A stretch of DNA of 64,000 nt from JAEUMD01 sp044222395 (lineage in GTDB: Bacteria > Pseudomonadota > Alphaproteobacteria > Rhizobiales > Hyphomicrobiaceae): positions 19,141 to 83,140 of the forward strand of contig JBGANK010000009.1 of the NCBI GenBank assembly GCA_044222395.1, given 5' to 3'. The notes under the pieces were generated by a model that was not told where the DNA came from, ran no database searches, and was given only the letters and a program-made list of their open reading frames with translations. The position numbers and the translations under genes were made by a program. Of the stretch, positions 56,174-64,000 are shown one piece after another (position 1 is the stretch's first letter; the number at the start of each line of letters is the position of its first letter).

Positions 56174-56833
56174 ATGTTGTCCTACCGGATCGTGATCGTC
56201 GACGATCATCCTCTGTTCCGCGGTGCGCTCAATCAGGCACTGTCGGCAGCCTTGGAAAGCTCCGAGATTATTGAAGCCGGTTCACTCGACGAGTTGACCG
56301 AGAAACTGGCGGCCGGCCTCGAGGCCGATCTCATCTTGCTGGACCTGACGATGCCCGGCGTGCACGGCGTTTCCGGCTTGGTGTTCCTGCGCGGACAGCA
56401 TCCCGAGATCCCGGTCATGATCGTCTCGGCGAACGACGACCCGGCCACCATCCGTCGCTGCATGGATTGCGGAGCCTCCGGCTTCGTGCCGAAGTCGCAA
56501 CCGGTCGACCAGATCCGCGCCGCCGTACGCAGCGTGCTCGATGGCAACATCTGGTCGCCGCCCGACATTGACCTCTCCACCGCCAGCGATGAGGAGACCA
56601 ACGACCTCATCTCCCGCCTGTCGTCACTGACGCCGCAGCAGGTTCGCGTCCTGATGATGCTGGGAGAGGGCCTGCTCAACAAGCAGATCGCCTACAAGCT
56701 GGGTGTGTCGGAAGCCACCATCAAGGCCCACGTATCCGCCATACTTCAGAAGCTCGGAGTCGACAGCCGCACCCAGGCGGTCATTGCTGTCAACAGGATC
56801 GACAACGGCTCCTGGCAGAAGATCGCCAACTGA
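56174..56833 (+). CDS. LuxR/FixJ-type response regulator, CrbR-like
   Basis: A 219-residue regulator. Receiver domain: IVDDHPLF at the start, phospho-acceptor Asp57 in ILLDLTMPG and a Lys in FVPKSQ. LuxR-type helix-turn-helix at about 150-210 (LTPQQVRVLMMLGEGLLNKQ, EATIKAHVSAILQKLGV). GGGAGGTGAT lies just before the ATG. It is convergent with a SSS-domain hybrid kinase, 80 bp apart, and divergent from the acetate-type symporter. This is the CrbS-CrbR arrangement that controls acetate use, so the symporter is a likely target. Confidence 0.9.
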   Translation: MLSYRIVIVDDHPLFRGALNQALSAALESSEIIEAGSLDELTEKLAAGLEADLILLDLTMPGVHGVSGLVFLRGQHPEIPVMIVSANDDPATIRRCMDCGASGFVPKSQPVDQIRAAVRSVLDGNIWSPPDIDLSTASDEETNDLISRLSSLTPQQVRVLMMLGEGLLNKQIAYKLGVSEATIKAHVSAILQKLGVDSRTQAVIAVNRIDNGSWQKIAN

Positions 56834-56913
56834 TTGCAGCCCAGTTTGCAGTCCAGTGACGCCGTCCGACGGCCGGCGAAACTTGCCCCACCAAAGCTAA
56901 TCAACGCGAAACG

Positions 56914-59900
56914 CTATTCCGCGGCGGCCTGCCGGCGCGTCGTCAGCTGTGTCAGGATCGCGCGCAGCGCTGCCGCCTTGAGTGGTTTGCGCAGCAGCTG
57001 GAATTCGTGCGACTTGACCTCCCGCTGCACGTCGAGCGAGTGATCGGCCGTGATGATGACCGCAGGCACGTTGCGATTGAGCGTCTTGCGGATTCGCTGC
57101 ACCGCATCGACGCCGGTTCCGCTGTCGAGATGATAGTCGGCGAGCACGATCTCCGGGTCGATGCGCCCTTCCGCGAGCAGCGCCACCGCTTCGGCCGCGC
57201 TTGGGGCCGTCTTGACCGAGCATCCCCAGCCCGTCAGCAGTGCCTCCATGCCGGTCAGCACGACAGCCTCGTTGTCGATGCATAAGACCGCCAATCCTGC
57301 AAGGCTGCCCGGCCGAGCCTGGGCCGCCGGTTGTACGATCGGAGCTGCCCGCTTCTCCGCGCGCACAAGCCTGACCGAGAAGGTCGAGCCGCGGCCCGGT
57401 ACGGAGTTCAGGTGGACCGGATGGTTCAGCACGCGGCCGATGCGCTCGACGATCGACAGGCCGAGCCCCAGTCCGCGCACGTTCGACCCCGGCCCCTCCA
57501 ATCGCTGGAACTCCTTGAAGATGACGGTCTGTTTGTCGGCGGGAATGCCTGGTCCGGTGTCGAGCACCTGCACCTCGACCTCTGCGCCGCGCCGGCGCGC
57601 GCCCAGCAGCACCGAACCCGAGCGCGTATACTTGATGGCGTTTGCCACCAGGTTCTGCAGCACGCGCCGCAACAGCCGGCGATCGGATCGCACCCACAAA
57701 GACGTCTTTGCTGAACTGAGCCGCAGACCCTTCTCGCGCGCCATCGGCTCGAACTCGACCATCAGCTGCGAAAAGACCTCGGCCAGCGGGAATTCGCTCA
57801 TGTCGGGTTCGAGCCGCCCGGCATCCATGCGCGAGATCTCGATCAGCGCCGAGAAGATCTCCTCCACCGCGGCAAGCGAGGCGTCGACGTTACGGGCAAG
57901 TTGATGCTCGCCCTCGGCAAGCGACCGCTCGCACAAGCTCGTCGCATAGAGCCGCGCAGCATTGAGCGGTTGCAGGATGTCGTGGCTCGCTGCGGCCAGG
58001 AACCGCGTCTTGTCGAGATTGGCTTCGTCGGCCTTGGATTTTGCGATCGCCAGCGCTGCGTTCACCTCGAGCAGCTCGGCGGTACGCTCGCGCACCCGTC
58101 GTTCCAGTGTCTCATTGGCGCGCGCCAGGGCATTGGCGGCGGCGACGCGGTCGGTGATATCCGAGAAGGTCGCGACGAGTCCGCCCTGCGGCAGCGAACT
58201 CGTGCGGATCTCGATGTGGCGCCGGCCGTCGAGGATGCGCTCCTGGAACGTTTCCTTTCTGACTGCCAGACGGTAGAGCCGGCTTTCGATCAGTTGGTCG
58301 ATGTCACCTGATCCGAAATCGCCTCGCTCCGCCGCCACCCGCAGGATCTTGTCGAGCGGTGTGCCCACCCGGCCTATCTCTGGCGGCAGCTCGAGCAGCT
58401 CTCTGAACTGGCGATTCCAGCAAATGAGCCGCATCTCCTTGTCGAAGACCGATAGCCCATGCCGCACCTGATCGAGTGCCGACTGCAAGAGATCGCGATT
58501 GTATTGCAGGGCATCCGATGCATCATCGAGCAGCTTCATCGCCGATTGGCTCGACATGCTGCCGCGCTTCAACAGGAGCGACAGGACGAGACGCGCCGAG
58601 GCCGAGCCGATAGCGCTTGAAAGCAGATACTCCGCGAAGCGCACGGCCTGGATGTCGGCTTCACCGTCGCGCGCCGTTCCAAGGTTGCGGCTCGCAAGGT
58701 ATTCCGTAAACGAGCGCTCGGCGCGGTCGATTCCAACATACCGCCCGACACAGCGCTCCAGATCCGCCATGGTGATATTGGTGCGCCACAAGCGGAACGA
58801 CGGAGCCGTCGCGCTGGCCCGCGGGGCTTCGTCCGGCACGAAGAGTTGTGCCTGGATCCGCTCGATTGGCTCGGGCGGCCGCAGCAGGGAAACCGCGAGA
58901 TAGGTAAGAACGTTGGCCGAAATGCTCCACAGCACGCCATGCGTGAGCCGCTCGAACTGAAGATAGAAGAGCGTCTGCGGCCGCAACAGCCCGAATCCGA
59001 AGGGGCCATCGTCGACGATCGACATGGGCAGGAAGCCGGCCTTTGCGAACCACGGCAGCACGAGCGTGTAGGCCCAGATCGCCGTACCTGCACAAATCCC
59101 GGCAATGGCGCCGCGCGCGGTGCCTTTGCGCCAGATGAGGCCGATGAAGAAGGCAGGCGCGAACTGCGCGATGCCCGCGAACGACAGCAGGCCGATCGCG
59201 GCCAAACCGTGCGATCGTCCGACCGACTGGTAGACCGTATAACTGAGCAGCAGGAGTCCGGCGATTGCGATGCGCCTGATGAAGAGCAGCGAGCTCGCAA
59301 TGTCCTCGTGCTTCGGCGCCCCGATCAAGTTCTGCCTGAGCAGCAGCGGAATGACGAGACCATTGCAGGCCATGACGGCAAGCGCAACCGATTCGACGAT
59401 CACCATCGCCGTCGCCGCCGATAGACCGCCCAGGAACGCGATCAGTGTCAGTGCCTTGTTTCCGCCTGCGATCGGCACCGACAGCATGAAGAAGTCGGGA
59501 TCATGGGTGGCGGGGTTCAGCGAGATCAGTCCGCCCGCTGCGACCGGAACAACGAAGATATTGATCAGCAGCAGATAGAGCGGGAACAGCCAGGCCGCGC
59601 GCTTGACCTCGGTTTCCGAGTTGTTCTCGACGACCGTCACGTGAAACTGTCGCGGGAGCAGGATCACCGCTACGAAGCTCAGCAGCGTCACCGTCAGCCA
59701 CATACCGCCGTTGAGGCCTTGGCCAAACGTGTTGCGCACGAGGTCGCTCGCGGACGCCCGGGCGATAAAGCCCTCTAGTCCTCCGTAGAAGCTGAAGACA
59801 ACGAACAGGCCGACCGCGATGAACGCCACCAGCTTGACCACCGACTCGGCGGCGATGGCAAGCATGAGACCGTCTTGATGTTCGGTTGCGTCGACGTGAC

Positions 59901-60447
59901 GTGTGCCAAACAGGATCGCGAATGCCGCAAGCAGCAATGTTATCAGGAGTGCTGTGTCGACTTGGCCCAGCAGCGGTACGGCGATGACCGACAGCGCGTC
60001 GGCTCCAAGCACGGTCTCGATCGAAACGCTGATCGCCTTGAGCTGAAGTGCGATGTATGGCAGCGAACCGAGAATGGCGACGATCGTGACGATTGCTGCC
60101 ACAGCCTGGCTCTTGCCGTAGCGCGCGGCGATGAAGTCGGCGACCGAGGTAAGGTTCTGGCTCTTGGCAATGCGCACGATGCGCAGCAGCAACGGGTGGG
60201 CGACAGTGAAGAGCAGGATGGGTCCGAGATAGACAGGTATGAAGTCGTAGCCGGTCGTTGCCGCCAGGCCGACGCTGCCGAAGAAGGTCCACGAGGTGCA
60301 ATAGACGGCAAGCGACAGCGCGTAGATATAGGGGCGGCCGGAATGCGCATCTGCCAACCGCAGCGTTCTGTCACCGATCCAGGCAATTGCAAACAGCCCG
60401 CTCAGGTAGAGCAGCGCGACAACGACGATAAGCCAGCTTTCAATCAT
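56914..60447 (-). CDS. CrbS-like hybrid sensor kinase with SSS transporter domain
   Basis: An 1177-residue membrane protein. Residues about 1-510 form a sodium/solute-symporter-like domain with 12-13 helices. Then a linker helix region, a PAS domain (about 640-760), a coiled coil, the H-box AAASHDILQPL with His822, the ATP-binding domain with DTGPGIP (about 965) and GLGLGLSIVER, and a C-terminal receiver domain with Asp1104 in LADYHLDSG. The layout is that of CrbS kinases of the acetate switch. The ATG at 60447 (MIESWLIVVVALLYL) is the conserved start; a GTG 25 codons earlier is not. The receiver domain may take part in phosphorelay or damping. Confidence 0.92.
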   Translation of the reverse strand: MIESWLIVVVALLYLSGLFAIAWIGDRTLRLADAHSGRPYIYALSLAVYCTSWTFFGSVGLAATTGYDFIPVYLGPILLFTVAHPLLLRIVRIAKSQNLTSVADFIAARYGKSQAVAAIVTIVAILGSLPYIALQLKAISVSIETVLGADALSVIAVPLLGQVDTALLITLLLAAFAILFGTRHVDATEHQDGLMLAIAAESVVKLVAFIAVGLFVVFSFYGGLEGFIARASASDLVRNTFGQGLNGGMWLTVTLLSFVAVILLPRQFHVTVVENNSETEVKRAAWLFPLYLLLINIFVVPVAAGGLISLNPATHDPDFFMLSVPIAGGNKALTLIAFLGGLSAATAMVIVESVALAVMACNGLVIPLLLRQNLIGAPKHEDIASSLLFIRRIAIAGLLLLSYTVYQSVGRSHGLAAIGLLSFAGIAQFAPAFFIGLIWRKGTARGAIAGICAGTAIWAYTLVLPWFAKAGFLPMSIVDDGPFGFGLLRPQTLFYLQFERLTHGVLWSISANVLTYLAVSLLRPPEPIERIQAQLFVPDEAPRASATAPSFRLWRTNITMADLERCVGRYVGIDRAERSFTEYLASRNLGTARDGEADIQAVRFAEYLLSSAIGSASARLVLSLLLKRGSMSSQSAMKLLDDASDALQYNRDLLQSALDQVRHGLSVFDKEMRLICWNRQFRELLELPPEIGRVGTPLDKILRVAAERGDFGSGDIDQLIESRLYRLAVRKETFQERILDGRRHIEIRTSSLPQGGLVATFSDITDRVAAANALARANETLERRVRERTAELLEVNAALAIAKSKADEANLDKTRFLAAASHDILQPLNAARLYATSLCERSLAEGEHQLARNVDASLAAVEEIFSALIEISRMDAGRLEPDMSEFPLAEVFSQLMVEFEPMAREKGLRLSSAKTSLWVRSDRRLLRRVLQNLVANAIKYTRSGSVLLGARRRGAEVEVQVLDTGPGIPADKQTVIFKEFQRLEGPGSNVRGLGLGLSIVERIGRVLNHPVHLNSVPGRGSTFSVRLVRAEKRAAPIVQPAAQARPGSLAGLAVLCIDNEAVVLTGMEALLTGWGCSVKTAPSAAEAVALLAEGRIDPEIVLADYHLDSGTGVDAVQRIRKTLNRNVPAVIITADHSLDVQREVKSHEFQLLRKPLKAAALRAILTQLTTRRQAAAE

Positions 60448-60873
60448 CGGACTGTCGTAATCGACGCAACACTCATTAGAGCCATGTGATTGGGTCCGGT
60501 TCGGCCCAACTTCTGGTGGCACCAGGGTCCAGGCTTAGCGCTCGCAGCAGGCATTCTGCCTTGCCTAAGGAGAAAAGTCAGGGCTTTTCATGGATATGCA
60601 TCCGCAACCGGGCACCTGTAAGATTTCTCAGCAGCGCTCCGGCAGCTGCGAGAATTGCCGAAAGTGCGTATTTCGGTCGTTCTTCGATGTTGCACTTGGC
60701 CGTTAACAATATGGGCCAAGCCGATTGCCCGCCCGCGATTTCTTAAATAATTTCAGTGCGCGGTCCGATTCGAATCTCGTCTTCGGGGGCCGACTTGCAG
60801 ACACGGCAGCTCACCAGTCGGTAGTATTCGGTTGCAATCGCGCCGGCTGGCACAAATCGAAAAGGATTCGCCC
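60448..60873. other. Intergenic region between the CrbS-like gene and mscL
   Basis: About 425 bp that should carry the divergent promoters of the kinase and mscL. The part near 60660-60770 is distinctly AT-richer than its surroundings (TTAACAATATGGGCC, TTCTTAAATAATTTC), as expected for promoters. No gene or RNA is recognised. Confidence 0.45.
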
Positions 60874-61278
60874 ATGGGGATGCTCCAGGAGTTCAGGGAA
60901 TTTGCCGTCAAAGGCAACATGATCGATATGGCCGTCGGTATCATCATCGGTGGCGCATTCGGAACGATCGTCAAGTCGCTGGTCGAGGACGTCATCATGC
61001 CGCCGATCGGAATGATGTTGGGCGGCGTAGATTTTTCAGATATCAAGATTCCGCTCAAGGCCGCCGCGGAAGGCAAGGCCGCTGTCACCATGAACATCGG
61101 TACCTTCCTGAACAACGTGATCAGCTTCCTCATCATCGCCTGGGCCGTGTTCATGCTGGTCAAGGCCATCAACGAGCTGAAGAAGCGCTTCGAGAAGGAA
61201 AAGGCTGCCGCTCCTCCGGCAGAGCCGTCTTCGACCGACAAGCTGCTCATGGAAATCCGCGACGCCGTCAGGAAGTAA
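60874..61278 (+). CDS. mscL: Large-conductance mechanosensitive channel MscL
   Basis: A 134-residue inner-membrane channel opened by membrane tension at hypo-osmotic shock. Start LQEFREFAVKGNMIDMAVG, the pore helix GIIIGGAFGTIVKSLVEDVI and the second helix FLNNVISFLIIAWAVFMLV are unmistakable; a charged C-terminal helix follows. AAAGGA lies 8 bases before the ATG at 60874; 14 codons of open frame further up are not used. Confidence 0.97.
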   Translation: MGMLQEFREFAVKGNMIDMAVGIIIGGAFGTIVKSLVEDVIMPPIGMMLGGVDFSDIKIPLKAAAEGKAAVTMNIGTFLNNVISFLIIAWAVFMLVKAINELKKRFEKEKAAAPPAEPSSTDKLLMEIRDAVRK

Positions 61279-61307
61279 GCGGCAGGCGACGCATGATTGC
61301 TCGATTG

Positions 61308-61355
61308 GAGCATGTTTAGCTGAAGTGTGAGCGGTTCAGCGTGAAGAACATGCTC
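61308..61355. repeat. REP-like palindromic element
   Basis: An outer 9-bp perfect inverted repeat GAGCATGTT/AACATGCTC (61308-61316, 61347-61355) encloses a second perfect one, GCTGAA/TTCAGC (61319-61324, 61335-61340), around the loop GTGTGAGCGG. The GAGCATG...GTGTGAGCGG...CATGCTC plan is that of dispersed palindromic repeats of Bradyrhizobium and relatives. Confidence 0.7.
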
Positions 61356-61372
61356 AACTGAAAAAGATGGAG

Positions 61373-61403
61373 CGCGTTCGCGATTCTTTTCGAAGTGAAC
61401 GCG
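61373..61403. repeat. Second palindrome of the composite element
   Basis: CGCGTTCGC (61373-61381) and GTGAACGCG (61395-61403) pair at 8 of 9 positions around a 13-base loop. It lies 17 bp after the REP-like palindrome and 7 bp before the terminator hairpin, so all three may form one repeated unit. Confidence 0.5.
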
Positions 61404-61410
61404 ACCTAGA

Positions 61411-61444
61411 AAGACACCCCGAAACCCAGGTTTCGGGGTGTCTT
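61411..61444. terminator. Strong hairpin terminator of mscL (possibly bidirectional)
   Basis: A perfect 16-bp inverted repeat (AAGACACCCCGAAACC with its complement) around a 2-base loop. It lies between mscL and the convergent radical SAM gene. A short T-containing stretch (TCTTCATTT) follows on the plus strand. Confidence 0.75.
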
Positions 61445-61505
61445 CATTTCATGTCTCCGTCACTCCAGGGGCGGATGCAACCTGTTCTCTGCTCCAAGTT
61501 CATTG

Positions 61506-62489
61506 TTAGGAGCAGCTGCCGCCGCCCAGCACGCAGAATTTTGCGCAATGGGAATGGCACAGCTTGACGGCGCCCTTATCGAACATGCCGCCGTTCGCGC
61601 GCGCCGCTTGCCTGAGCGTTTCGCCCATCTCGAAGTCGGGCTCGTACGGCAGCAGCGTGCATGGCACCACCACAGGACGCTCTGCACTCTTCCGCTTCAC
61701 CACCATCCGCGACGTGGCGCACATCATGCTGCCGGGCGAAAGCCCAAGCTCGCCCCAGCACGAGGTAGTCACTTCCTGCACGTCGTGCAGTCCATCCATT
61801 TCGGGAAAGAGCACCGTCGCCATGGGATCATCAGCGTCGATTGGCCAGCCCCGGTCGCGGTAGAGCGCGGCAAATCCCGCCCGCGCCTCAGCATCGCTTT
61901 CGCCCCAGCAGGTACGCCCAGCCACCGTGATCTTGAAGCCGTTGCCGGCAAGCCAATCGATTCCCTCCAGGACCTTGCCCCACGTCCGCGCGCCGCGCTC
62001 TGCCTCGTGCAGCGCCTGCGTGTGATGATCGAGGCTGACACGCATTGTCAGCCGGTCGCGATACTGCCGACTGAGCTCGATGAGACCTGCTTTCACATCC
62101 GGCCGCAGCATGGGCTGCATCGCATTGGTGAGCACCAGCACCTCGAAATCCATGCGAAGGGCATCGCCGAGCATTTCGATGAGCTGCGGATTGAGGAACG
62201 GCTCGCCGCCGGTGAAGCCGATCTCGCGCGTTCCCGCATTGCGCGCTTCTGCGAGAAATGCTCGCGTCTCCTCGGCGCTGATGTAGACGAGCCGATCGTT
62301 CGACGGGCTCGACTCGATGTAGCAGTTGGCGCAGGTGATGTTGCACAAGCTGCCCGTGTTGATCCAAAGCGTGTCGAGCCGCCTCAGCGCAACCTTCGCG
62401 CGCGGCTCTCCGTTGGCGGTCCGGTCAGGATCGGAAAACTTCTCGATTGTCGCTTCGGCGTTCAGCAAAGCACCGCTGCGCATGGACAT
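61506..62489 (-). CDS. Radical SAM protein of unknown substrate
   Basis: A 327-residue protein. The cluster motif CNITCANC (Cys49, Cys53, Cys56) is followed by GFTGGEPFLNPQ, so it is a radical SAM enzyme. The C-terminus has more cysteines (TTSCWGELG, MMCATSR, CHSHCAKFCVLGGGSC), probably a SPASM/Twitch-like auxiliary cluster. No RiPP precursor or pathway neighbour is seen. The ATG at 62489 with GGAG 9 bases upstream is preferred over the ATG at 62603, which lacks a ribosome-binding site. Its substrate is unknown. Confidence 0.88.
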   Translation of the reverse strand: MSMRSGALLNAEATIEKFSDPDRTANGEPRAKVALRRLDTLWINTGSLCNITCANCYIESSPSNDRLVYISAEETRAFLAEARNAGTREIGFTGGEPFLNPQLIEMLGDALRMDFEVLVLTNAMQPMLRPDVKAGLIELSRQYRDRLTMRVSLDHHTQALHEAERGARTWGKVLEGIDWLAGNGFKITVAGRTCWGESDAEARAGFAALYRDRGWPIDADDPMATVLFPEMDGLHDVQEVTTSCWGELGLSPGSMMCATSRMVVKRKSAERPVVVPCTLLPYEPDFEMGETLRQAARANGGMFDKGAVKLCHSHCAKFCVLGGGSCS

Positions 62490-62804
62490 GTCGTTGGGCT
62501 CCACCAGGAATTTCGTGACGGCGTTGAACAGCACTACGGTTGTCCGGCGCCGAATGTTACGGGGTGCAGTGCCGGAAATGTGGTCAAGAGTACGCGGGAC
62601 CATATCACGAGCAGGTGATCCTACGAGATAACCGGCCTTGGCAATTCCGCAAGCGACAACGAGCAGCGCAGGCCACCGCGATCGCCGGTCCTCGGTCGCC
62701 CTGGCGAGTGACTTTCACCTCTCGGTGATCGCCACAGCGTGGCGTTGGCTTGCCGCCACCGCATCTTTCCCGTCAGTTCCCCATGTGCTAGATCATTGAC
62801 CGCT

Positions 62805-62879
62805 GCGGGCGTAGTTCAGTGGTAGAACGACAGCTTCCCAAGCTGTATGTCGTGGGTTCGATTCCCATCGCCCGCTCCA
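62805..62879 (+). tRNA. tRNA-Gly (anticodon CCC)
   Basis: A full cloverleaf of 72 bases plus encoded CCA: acceptor GCGGGCG/CGCCCGC, D stem GTTC/GAAC, anticodon stem ACAGC/GCTGT with loop TTCCCAA, T arm loop TTCGATT. Anticodon CCC reads GGG glycine codons. No integration of a mobile element is seen at its 3' end within the window. Confidence 0.95.
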
Positions 62880-62941
62880 AATCTCGCCTGTCAATTCCGG
62901 AAACAACTTTGCTGAGCCAGCGGTGATAGCAGCGACTGTGC

Positions 62942-63940
62942 TCATACGTCCCGCGCGCGCCGCCCCCACATCGCAAACACCGGATCCGATACGCTGCTCT
63001 CCGCAATGTGCCGGTCGTCCTCCGGTCGCGGCAGGCCCTCGACGGAAAGCGAGTGCAGATCCTCGAACCGCCCCGTCAGCAGGAAATATTCGAGCACCAG
63101 ACCGAGCCGCTCATTGGGGTGCGCATCGCGCCACACCTTGATCACCTTCGGCGGAAACCAGCGGTTGGAGAATGTGACCGCGAGCACCCCGCCAGGCTTC
63201 AGCATGCGTGCCACCTCGGCGAACACGGCAAGCGGATCGACCAGATATTCCACCGACACCGTGCAAATGACGGCATCGAACGATCCGGTCTCAAAGGGCA
63301 GCACCGGCTGCACATTGAGGTCGTGGACGACGCGCTCGTTGAGCGCCGGATTGGCTGCAAGCTCCTCCGCGTTCATGCCGAGCCCGGCCACGTGCCGCAA
63401 GGACAAGCCTTGAGGCAGATGCGACGCGACGCTGCTCATCAGGTCGAGCACGCTGTCGCCCGGTTGGATGAGATCGGCGTAAAGCTCCGTCACCACCGCG
63501 ATGGCCGCGCGGTCGAGGTGGGTCACTAAGCGCGCATTGGCGTAGAAGTCGCCGTCGTCACCCTCCGCGATCCGCTCGTTCCAATTGCGCACGAAGAATT
63601 GCGTCGGACGGTTGTCGGCGCGCACCTGCATCCCGGCGCCGCTGATGAGCGTTTCGCCCCAATCCTGGCAGCGCCCGCCGACATCCGAGAGCTTGTCCTT
63701 AATGTCGCGAACGGTGACAGACACACTGGCATCGAACCCCGCGAACGGTGGATTGAGGTCAGCAACGATCGCGTCGGGCGTCGCATCGACAACCCGGAAC
63801 GGCTGCAGGCTGTCGCGGTAGATGCCCCCGATCCCCGCGCGGTAAAGCGTGCCGGACGGCAGGAACCGGCCGGCATCCGCATGACAGACAACTCCGTTTG
63901 CCAGTTCGCCCGAGAACTGCCGGCGGTCGATCGTGCGCAC
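62942..63940 (-). CDS. SAM-dependent methyltransferase with FKBP-like N-terminal region
   Basis: At least 332 residues; the frame stays open to the right edge, so the real start may lie outside. The C-terminal half (about 145-330) is a class I methyltransferase: VLDLMSSVASHLP (motif I variant), GLGMNAEEL, FDAVICTVSVEYL and LKPGGVLAVTFSNR. The N-terminal region has DLNPPFAGFDASVSVTVRDI, which resembles the flap region (NHPLAG) of SlyD-type FKBP isomerases. The substrate is unknown. GTG at 63940 is the first candidate start in view, without a clear ribosome-binding site. Confidence 0.8.
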   Translation of the reverse strand: MRTIDRRQFSGELANGVVCHADAGRFLPSGTLYRAGIGGIYRDSLQPFRVVDATPDAIVADLNPPFAGFDASVSVTVRDIKDKLSDVGGRCQDWGETLISGAGMQVRADNRPTQFFVRNWNERIAEGDDGDFYANARLVTHLDRAAIAVVTELYADLIQPGDSVLDLMSSVASHLPQGLSLRHVAGLGMNAEELAANPALNERVVHDLNVQPVLPFETGSFDAVICTVSVEYLVDPLAVFAEVARMLKPGGVLAVTFSNRWFPPKVIKVWRDAHPNERLGLVLEYFLLTGRFEDLHSLSVEGLPRPEDDRHIAESSVSDPVFAMWGRRARDV

Positions 63941-64000
63941 CAGTGACGACTGCCGCGGTCCGGCAAGCTGCGATGCACCAAGCGACCGGCCTACCTGCTC

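Noticed and set aside
62805..62879. tRNA-Gly as an attachment site for an integrated element
   Set aside because: No integrase next to it and no repeat of its 3' end seen in the window.

Overview
The window is GC-rich, tightly packed chromosomal DNA from an alphaproteobacterium, most likely of the Hyphomicrobiales (Rhizobiales) group. The pointers are a PodJ-like polar protein, a TIGR02186/TauE pair, a DUF6460-like membrane protein, the Lhr-like helicase/PdeM pair, a CrbS/CrbR-type acetate-switch system and a rhizobial-style palindromic repeat near 61.3 kb. Genus level cannot be settled from the sequence alone.

Positions 1-31.6 kb are a heavy-metal (mainly copper/silver) resistance region, transcribed almost entirely leftward. 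From right to left it holds: a Cys/His-rich protein, TolC, adaptor, RND pump and small periplasmic protein; a small exported protein; a CDF transporter with a divergent MerR regulator and a textbook 19-bp-spacer MerR promoter; a Cys-rich protein; a FixH/YtkA-like protein and CusB-CusA; a Spy/CpxP-like Met-rich protein and a membrane protein; an OmpR-type two-component system; a 42-residue exported peptide; a second adaptor-RND-small periplasmic protein set with a multicopper oxidase and a 35-residue membrane peptide; DUF3141 and FabI genes of lipid/PHB type; and a CopA P-type ATPase operon with cupredoxin, DUF2933 and the start of a methyltransferase-like gene. Only the central RND pump has the CusA methionine triad. 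The other two are paralogues of each other and travel with unusual two-part adaptors and a shared family of small periplasmic proteins. Four 17-bp heptad direct repeats around the two-component genes look like its operator and define a small local regulon.

Positions 31.7-41.4 kb look like a worn accessory island: an Xre-type regulator with two identical palindromes, a restriction-endonuclease-like gene broken by two in-frame stops, a ParB-DNA methyltransferase fusion, a DUF5681 (terminase-small-subunit-like) gene, a conserved hypothetical, a UDP-glucuronate 4-epimerase, an orphan 1176-residue tail-fibre-like protein with internal repeats, and a 20-codon stub resembling the start of a phage endolysin. 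No integrase or transposase is visible.

Positions 41.4-64 kb are ordinary chromosome: a TPR protein, DUF6460, Lhr-like helicase and PdeM (DNA repair), TIGR02186 and TauE/SafE, the PodJ-like protein, an exported coiled-coil protein, YjbQ, an SSS symporter with DUF4212 partner next to CrbR- and CrbS-like regulators (probable acetate uptake and control), MscL, a palindromic repeat and terminator, a radical SAM protein, tRNA-Gly(CCC), and a methyltransferase with an FKBP-like N-terminal region running to the window edge.
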